A stretch of 31,923 nucleotides of DNA from a virus. The stretch covers positions 1 to 31,923 of the IMG/VR virus record IMGVR_UViG_3300020198_000059. One strand, 5' to 3'. Below are positions 22,901-29,500 of the stretch, piece by piece. Position 1 is the first letter of the stretch, and every line of letters starts with the position of its first letter. The notes under the pieces were generated by a model that ran no database searches, had not been told where the DNA came from, and saw nothing but the letters and a program-made list of their open reading frames with translations. The position numbers and the translations under genes are program-made.

Positions 22901-23543
22901 CAACAGCATAACTATAAGTAGCAGCAAATGAAGCCAGCTTTTCTTCTACAGTATTTCCTGGCTGGTCTATAAGCAGTGCAAGCTGGTTTCTTGGTACACC
23001 CAGCTGTAAAATCTTGTTAAACAATATCTCAGGACTAATAGACCTATTACGTTCCCAGGATTGTATCTTAGACATATTATCAGTTACGACCTTGATAGCT
23101 TTAAGTGTATACTTGATATTTTGGTCATCATAAATAACAGGTTCTATTTCCCGAGGTTGACCAAAGGTAATTCTATCATCAGTAAGTGATCTAAAGGTTT
23201 CCCCAAATGGATCTTCTATTGTTTCTTTAGCAATCTTGTCAACTTCTTCAATTAACGGTTCTCCATTTTCATCTAGCTTTTCATCAAACTGTGTAGCAAG
23301 ATTTTCTATACTAACTTCATCCATCCCAGGATCTGTTAAGTCAAGTCTAGCAAGCTTTTCCCAGTCTCCAAACTTCTGCTTAAACTGATCAGTGTAAGCA
23401 TATGCCCAAAGTTTAATAGCTTCTTCTTTATCAGATACTGTATTGTTAATTTCTTTAAATAGCTGAGAGTCCTGCCCGTTAGGAGCAAGTACTCTAGATA
23501 TTTCTTTCGTTTCAGGATTACGAATAATGCTACAACTTGTCAT
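16983..23543 (-). CDS. Giant polyvalent virion-cargo protein
   Basis: 2186 residues, ATG at 23543, 6 nt downstream of the RNAP gene stop. N-terminus MTSCSIIRNPETKEI...APNG and a WAYAYTDQFKQKFGDWE segment match the opening of crAss-like giant proteins. Domains by motif: (1) about 295-505, a polyvalent-protein domain with GGTNYTE, HAQFATDQGIGWFR, ILEVQSDLFQKGR and KGYEKVLFP; (2) about 725-800, zincin-like helix LPEEAAHFFVEML (Glu745-Glu746, His749); (3) about 950-1100, a PD-(D/E)XK nuclease with His959-Glu960, Asp1030 in GGSIDLL, Asp1044-Trp-Lys1046 and a Q-motif; (4) a long helical region with charged coiled coils (1150-1450); (5) conserved helical part with SLAFNLVSASAQFVGG and QFRNWIPEMFEERI; (6) a hydrophobic segment AELIVITASIAAV near 2055. 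By family knowledge such proteins are packaged and injected with the genome. Confidence 0.85.
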   Translation of the reverse strand: MTSCSIIRNPETKEISRVLAPNGQDSQLFKEINNTVSDKEEAIKLWAYAYTDQFKQKFGDWEKLARLDLTDPGMDEVSIENLATQFDEKLDENGEPLIEEVDKIAKETIEDPFGETFRSLTDDRITFGQPREIEPVIYDDQNIKYTLKAIKVVTDNMSKIQSWERNRSISPEILFNKILQLGVPRNQLALLIDQPGNTVEEKLASFAATYSYAVEINLSIDPKSNQNYGESENYETTIGHDLMDKGFRRGEFKYYKNYENKYIKKGFGEKDEKIVITKEEYENAFNSRQDKPSRYYSNMTVPGGTNYTENEIATPAVTPAIKGHAQFATDQGIGWFRSDEQTINAELFQEPTDVDDLRYQTLVDRTRGGEPTKTRRILEVQSDLFQKGRDKELLVKSKTQQRDGVGSIPYTNTGEYAGLLDKIRAKAKEVLGESRGERPDGQTINLDGNTYYTMNGMWYLKEKEFNNENQFLQLLNKDNNWVTFFVKSIVQDSAKKGYEKVLFPKGDTANKIEGQTTLETFKKEKEDRLKKLKEMLESSDNSNIVKYGLALTELQSFKKDSEGNVYKVDILEGVTYKNGKEISQKEFFKVLQKEKLERAKQNIQREISAIKAELERVDEEGFAVFSSIWKFYENTINNILKKQGYNPKQITDEYGNTWNEIELKPVMVSESIMLQTEQTAAAEPTNEELNNRVSRFLEKIGVSIQSVNEIRDAAGNKLSATAKADMLNRIIQVVDGKEQIDTLPEEAAHFFVEMLGPGNPLYKEMFRKITNYKIYASTLDKYKNLKAYRNLDGTVNFDKVKKEAIGKLIAEHIIRLNLGDETDARVADALTWWQKVWKFITNLFARADENPFETAAEQILDTDISALDVNAILNGEFYQYADPVGNLTADQDKITLDNTVDPRTSQKRHNYYYNGVLAKGSVTGVYVDRYLKKIFRSDERTDRQRVLDLVKADYGDIIHEEMQNIVNSWTNPDGTKRAIQVPIKTKLNASIYKRLNDYVQAVMNQYEPGTLFKTEVKIFDKKASIGGSIDLLVVKPSMEVDIYDWKSTEVGKDQTDIKEYKETVFKIQLDEYRKILAKEYGFMNFGTIRAIPIRTEFNYDVRGDISSLRNLEIGSIDPSQIPDNKSYLLPILLRNEPTGDKQLDALIERMNGIYDKIKSTRYSIAEINNKREELKSLREVLRDLQLRKRVDKLIELGMIEFKKYSDKIENNTLTGKDIVEGIKILEVFSDSGVMLYDLMEEYSSEAEESEDKKVKSEYAKLNRQFLQMTSRVNGLIMQMKEYQREQSVKLGEERGILNLLDPEATIDTISGLWQSLSNIKQKAFRIFSKILRKAQGIRDTRVKESIEKLKALKEDFVKWSSQKGLSANKAMEMILEIDSKGNWNGNFLEKYDSEFNRLKKQAIAKGDVKWLKDNLQFDPNNQYDAALARQKSYFKAIIYSSDEETNKKIVEKKIQDWIDQHNILDKRGQLNMIALLNPRNLFLKPIDNWLTAKWKELYKQDSVGNYINKPLVDMYEYFQTLTRKAEDLGMLDRYSPKFIPSIHASKLENLVFGDVSNFLSLGKFFDELEVDSGTKYTPQIDPTDGSIINRIPVYFIKDMGAERKDAAGNTYMDYTAKSRDLFKVFAVWTRHVYNYEAMSSIEDDAINLIEVERQKKSLVTDLFNNEVIVNGKVKAINKNDRNAKLLEDFVNYYLYNRTSGSITDYEIRFAGKKYSLLKTITAAMRYFSLKSLAFNLVSASAQFVGGTGNTLFTAQKGIFFTKNTWAKSMYYTSSSKKAMAALKYLNILQENAMDTMVDQLSLSTSTKVLTSNNAFVLQRIADRGVQYPVAIALMLEHMIDPSTGNIVSIQNFVKAKYDYNNKFYDLPDSEREQMRKNIDKEVGELQETKSLFAIGKIKDDGSFEIPGIDSESDTLLDFRDKIKGVNKRIIGNQTRDDINGIRTTLLGSSLMQFRNWIPEMFEERISGLKYDDELQNWTYGKFNVFFGDVFSKRFPTLLKSIVTGFGHDAEELAKIRYRELKAKAIEKGEDFTITEGEFIDLYIANLRSMMAELIVITASIAAVTSMTSTGDDDRKHSGFKKYLTRAFKKYYNEFIFYYNPIEFVKLVKNPVPVLGLAEDMARFIGATFQEGYGMATGDQERTEKAMPMKQLLRSVPIGKEFLLIAASVDDDFRKEWNIRVDNYFYK

Positions 23544-23549
23544 AGTTTT

Positions 23550-26500
23550 CTATTGCTTATTACAGTTCTTAGATTCTTTTTTCTTACGCTCAAGAACCAC
23601 TTCAATATCCTCGCCAGTTTTATTTGATTCTTCAATGAGCTTTCGAATACTATTCATTGGCTTACCTTCTTGCTTAAAATCAATAGTTTTCTTATCTTTG
23701 TCTTGAATTTTTTGGTGCTTGAATCTCTTGCTCCAGGTTAGGTACAAGGTCTCCACAAAAATACGCTGAGAACCTTTTGGTCCAGTATGATAAACTGTAA
23801 ATGTAGCCCCAATCTCTAGCAAGTAATCAATAAACTGACTATCCACATTTGGCATATCTCCTACTACAAACTCAGCACCTTTTTTCTTTGCTTTTAATAT
23901 AGCTTCTTTTACCTCTTCTGACAAAGGCTTGCCTTCTCTAAATGATTTATTTCTAGCTAACATAATTATTTTAGCATTATCATTTAAAGAACTCGGAGCA
24001 ATAGCCACTTTGCTTTTTGTGAAATTTACAGCAGCTACAATATCTTCAATAGGTAATTTCAATATAGTATTAGCTGACGTAAGAGTAGAAGATGAAGTTG
24101 TTTTGCCTATTTCACCAATAAACCCATCAGCTACTTCTCTCATAGCAGCATCTTTACCGTCACCTTCTATAGTACCTTTACCTTTGTCTATAAACCCAAA
24201 CTTATACCCTTTAAAACCAGTTATATCTATTTCATCTTCTATATCATCATCTTCTTCTTGTCTGCCAAATATATCAGGAAATAAATCTTTTACAAGAGTG
24301 AATCCAGATCTTTTCCTTACAGAAGTAGAGAGCATAGCAGATGAGTTATTAGACTCAATAACTGATGTAGCATCTGAATCACTGTAAATCTCTGTAAGTT
24401 TATTACCTGCTCCCATTTTGTTTATTGGCATATATATTACTTTTCCTTTCTCAGTGGCATTAGTACGCTGGAATAATATACTTACAAAAGCTTCCCAACC
24501 ACGTCCTGATTTTTTAAGTCTCTTCACTTCCTCTTTTGTTAAAGCAGGATTAAGAATACTCTTAGTATAGAAATCTTGTTTTGATAGAGAACTTAGCTGA
24601 CTTATAGCAAGCATATTATCCTTTATCTTTATCCAGGAAGGAGCCTTAGGAACAATTGCTTTGTTATACCAGTTGTTCTGATGGAATGTTTTCCAAACTT
24701 GATCTACATCCAGCTCACGGGCTACATTAAATCTACTAAAAATTTCTTTTAACATCTCACTATAAATCTCAGTACTTAATACTTTTTTATAATCCATGTA
24801 GCTACTATTTAAACCACTCTGCAATATACTAAATTTAGCAAGATCTACAACAAATTCTTTTATAACAAGATCTCCAGTTTCTTCAGCATAGTCATGAAGA
24901 TTATTCATAGCTTCTATCACTTTGTTCACCTCAAAAGTATCAAGACGCTGACGGAATAGTTTGATATTTCCTGTGTCATTTGTATTAGCAGGAATAAGAG
25001 GAAGGAGTTCTTGAACAATAAGATTTTCCCTAACTCTAGGATCGGCATTTATATCCTCTTTACGAAGCTCATATAAACGATTTGCCATAGAAGTTTCACC
25101 AAAGAACATAGAATCGTAGAGCTGGTTAAGAGATTCCTCCACACCATCGGGATTCTTAGTTTTAGTTGTATGAAGTATATAATTTAAAACATGGTTCTGG
25201 TATCTATTTACAAGAGCAATACCATCATTTTTAGTTATGAAAATATCTGGATCATCTATTTTAGCATATAGAGGTTTAAACACTTCTTGTATTGTAGGAT
25301 CTAGAGTGATAAAAAAGTTCTGAAACATGTTAAAGACATCTTCCTTTTGAGTTTTTAACTCTCCTAAGAATGTCTTATTTAGTATATCATCTGGGTTTGC
25401 AATAAAGTTTTCTGCTCTAGAACGTTCCCAACGTGATACTTGTAAAACACTTTCCTGTATAGTTTTTGTCTTGTTAGTATCATAACTAATAGCTTGCATA
25501 AAGTTACTTATGAATCTAGCTTGAGTTTCATAACGTAAGAATGCCATTAACGTAGCTATTTGTAATCTTGGATTAGCTTTTTCACCATCAGCAACAGCTT
25601 GTTTTAAATCTGATACATCAAACTTCTCATATGAGTTATATACAGTATTTAGCTGACGAATTATGCCGTTCTTAATCTTCATCTCAATCATTGGATTTGA
25701 CTCCATTGCAGAGAGAGTAGACATAATGTCTCCGTTAGTCAACTTATCATAATATGGAGCTATCACTTTAAAGAACATATCTTCTCTAATAAAATCTTCG
25801 TTATTAATCTTCTTAAAGTTAGAGTCTCTTTTAGCTAATTCTGTAAAGTAGCTATCCATAATAGGCTGTGAGAACAAATAAGCTATTTGTTCTACAGGAA
25901 CACCCATATGCATTAGATAGAACCAAGTGTTGGCACTCTTTAGTGATAAGTTTAAATCAAATACAAAAGGGTCTTTCCAACCATCTACAAATCCAGAAGT
26001 ACCCTCTGAGTTTAAATCAGATATTCTTTTACCTGAAGTATCTGTACGATATCCTATAGCATAAGTACCATCATTAAGTTTTTGGTGATGATCTAGTTTA
26101 ATACTGATGTCTTCTTTTTTAATAATACTATCAATCTTTTCTTTCTTAGAATTCTTCTTCTTTTTAGAGGCCTTCTCAAAAAGATATTTTATACTATCAA
26201 TCTTATAGTTTCCTGTAAGTTTTATACCAGCTACCTGAGCCATCGTATGGAAGGTAGTATGCAAAGCAGAAATACCTACAAGTCTTTTAGATGTCAAATA
26301 ACGCTCACGAGTAGACACGGCCCCAGCAAAAGATCTAAGATAGGCGGATGATTTTTCATTGTCTTCTGTCTTAGTACCTGCAGCTATTTTTAAATATCTT
26401 ATTCTAGTGGCAAGAGTTTTTAAAGTTATTGTAGTGTTAGGACTAACTAATTGAGAATAGTTTTCAGGACGTAAAATCATCTTAGACATAATCTCAATCA

Positions 26501-29500
26501 TCTTATTCTGAAGACCTTCTTTACTAGTATCACTAGGCTCTACATACTTAAGAATTTTCTTACCTTTAAACTGCTTATTATAGTTTTGTATAGATTCTTT
26601 AATTGTACTAAGAGTTCTCACACTAGCATCCATACCAGGAGCAAGAGATTCAAGACTAAACGGTGCGTTCTTATATAGTCGACCAGATTCTGTAAAGGTG
26701 GCACGGTTAATCTTTTTAAAATTCTCAGTTGTATATTGAGCAACTGCAGCTTTAGCTACGTCTTCTACAATACCTCTTCTTACTAAGTCTTTAACCATAA
26801 AGTCTCTGAACTCACTAGAAGCATAATCAGGTCCAGCAACTTCATGCTTTGGCATATAGAGATTAAGTTTATCTATATCAAAGTCAGATCCGGTCTTACC
26901 TACAATCTCAGAAGGAACAACAATAATATCCCCTGCTTCAGGTGGTAAAAATCCTTTTACAATAACACTTTCTATAGAGTTTGGTGCCTGAGTAGGAATA
27001 CGGAAACAAACAAGATTAAGCAAACGCTTATCCATATTAGCTAAACCCTTTTCAGGAATTCTATAAATACCATTTATTAACTTAAGTCCAAGTTCTTCTG
27101 GACTAACGTCAGTATAAGGCCACCCAATATAAACTTCCATACTCTTAACCTGACCGTTCTCCATTCTATAGAAGTTAAGATCAGAAGAAGCTAGTCTTAA
27201 ACTAGCTCTCTCTTTTTCTGTAAGAGAAGAAGGATCAGTTGTCTTTACGTAAAGATCATCTTTAAGATAGACAAAAGATCTGTTTTTAAATTCATATAAA
27301 GTATTTGCAGCCTGAGTAGAACTCTTTCCGTTAACTTTCTCACTTATAACTCGGCTATCAACAATAGCGTTAAGAATATTATCAATCTTATCTCTATTAA
27401 TAAGCATATCAAACTGATAATCAAGATCTTTGGTATCTATATTATAGTTGATTGCTTCTATAACATTATCAGGAAGATCTCTATTCTCAGCTTCTGAGCG
27501 GAGAAGATTAACCAGATTCTGTAAGTTACGAACTCTGTATCCACCATTTTTAGTATCAACCTCTAAACCAAATTCCTTCAAGAGATCTTGCTTACCCAGT
27601 TTAAACATCTTTATAAGAGTGTCGTTATACTCTTCTATGAGACTTTCTATCTCTTCATTTAAAGGAAGACCATTCTCATAAAAGTTACTCATTATAATCT
27701 TAGTAACCTGAGTACCTCTTACAACATGCTTCTTAGGTTTGCTAGACTGTTCAACTTGAATCCCGTAGAACCTAGAGTACATGCTCTGAATAGGAAGATC
27801 TTTAGGAAGATCATACTTATTATTAACTATCTGTAGATTAACATCCCCCTGATTATCATAAACAGATATAAATTCACCAGACTTATTAGTTACATTACCA
27901 ACCTTTTCTCCAGATTCAAAACCTATAATATCAACCTGCTGTGTTTGAGCTGCTAAGTATAGCTTTTCAAATTTAGTTCCTTCAACATGACGATAGAACT
28001 TAGGCTGAACTGCGTGCTTAAGAAACTTAGGTATCATGAGTTCATACTCAGAGAAGTTACGATTAACTACATCTCCATGACCATAGCCAAAGTACTGAGG
28101 CTTTAACATTGGAAATATATAACCAGGACTACCTTTCTTATAAATAGCCATGGAATCAGCTAATTCTGACTTATTATATGATTTATATTGAGGATCTTTC
28201 TTTGTAATTTGACCATTTGATCCTTCTATAATACCTGATCTAACTAGTTTTTCATAAGCAATCTCATAGTTCCATTGTGCTTCCATCTGAGGAGTAAATT
28301 TACTACTCATAAATAGAATATCTCTAATGATATCTGGCATGCCCATAGCCATAGAATCTGCCTCATTAAGTTTAAGATAGTATTTAAGTGCACCACTATA
28401 CTCACCATTCTTCATACGAAAGCTTGTAAGCTTTCCATTTGAGTCAAAGTTACCACCAATAGATACAGATGCAGTTTCGGGATCTACATTATCGTTAAGC
28501 ATCTCAGAATACATCTTCTCAGCAATATCTTTATAGAACAAGCTAACAACATCTAAGTCTTTAAAAGATATAACTCTCATTGTTTGATGTAAGTCCTTGC
28601 TGCGAATCTTCCCGTCATTACGGCTCATTTCTCCATCCATCCATTGTATTACTCCATTATCTTCAACAAAAGCTTCTTTAGTAGATGTTGCACCGTTAGC
28701 ACGTTTTGGTAGTTCTTTATACATAGAAGGATGTCCATATATCAACTTATGCTGCTCCGTAGTAAGAATATCTTCATTTACAGTTAACAACATAGAAAGA
28801 AGTCTAACCTCTTCTGGAGAATAACTATCTCTTTCAACAAGCTGTCCATCTTCACGATACTTAATAGCCTTACCGTCACCAAGACCAAAAAGCTGATTTA
28901 GAGTATCATTATCAATAGCATTTGTTATCATACGATTTGATGTAAAGCCAGAAGGTGTAGTGAATATATCTTCAGCCATGAGCATCTCGTATGTTGCATC
29001 AGTAGAGCGAGAAATGTGATCAGAGATATCTTTTGTAAGAGCCTCTTTGTTTTCGTCTACGAAGTCAGTATAGTTTTTATCACCATCAAATACTTCTTCT
29101 TTAAACTTTTGTTTTAATTTATCTGATATAATATCTTGAAAGTGACCAAGTTGGACAACTCCATTACTATAATACTGAATATTTACAGCCTTTTCAGCCT
29201 GTTGCTGTGCGGCATGTAGTTCATCAGAAAGATGATTCAGATAGAGATCTACTATCTTTTTTTCTTCTCTCTCAGTGTAACCTCTTATATCATCTAGCTT
29301 TACTAAAGGTTTTCCAGGAATACCGATACCATACTCAGTATTTTTATCAGAGTTAATTACAGAAAGCGGAATGTTATTTAAAAGATAGTGAATCTTAATA
29401 GCAACCCTTTCTGGAAAAAGAAGCTTAGCAGTATTCTTACCATCAACTTCTGAAATACCTGTACCAGATATAACATGATAGATAATATCTGAACCTGGTT

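Noticed and set aside
23841-23856. CTATCCACA as a DnaA box
   Set aside because: One mismatch to TTATCCACA, inside the RNAP coding frame and far from the replication block; a single near-match is expected by chance.
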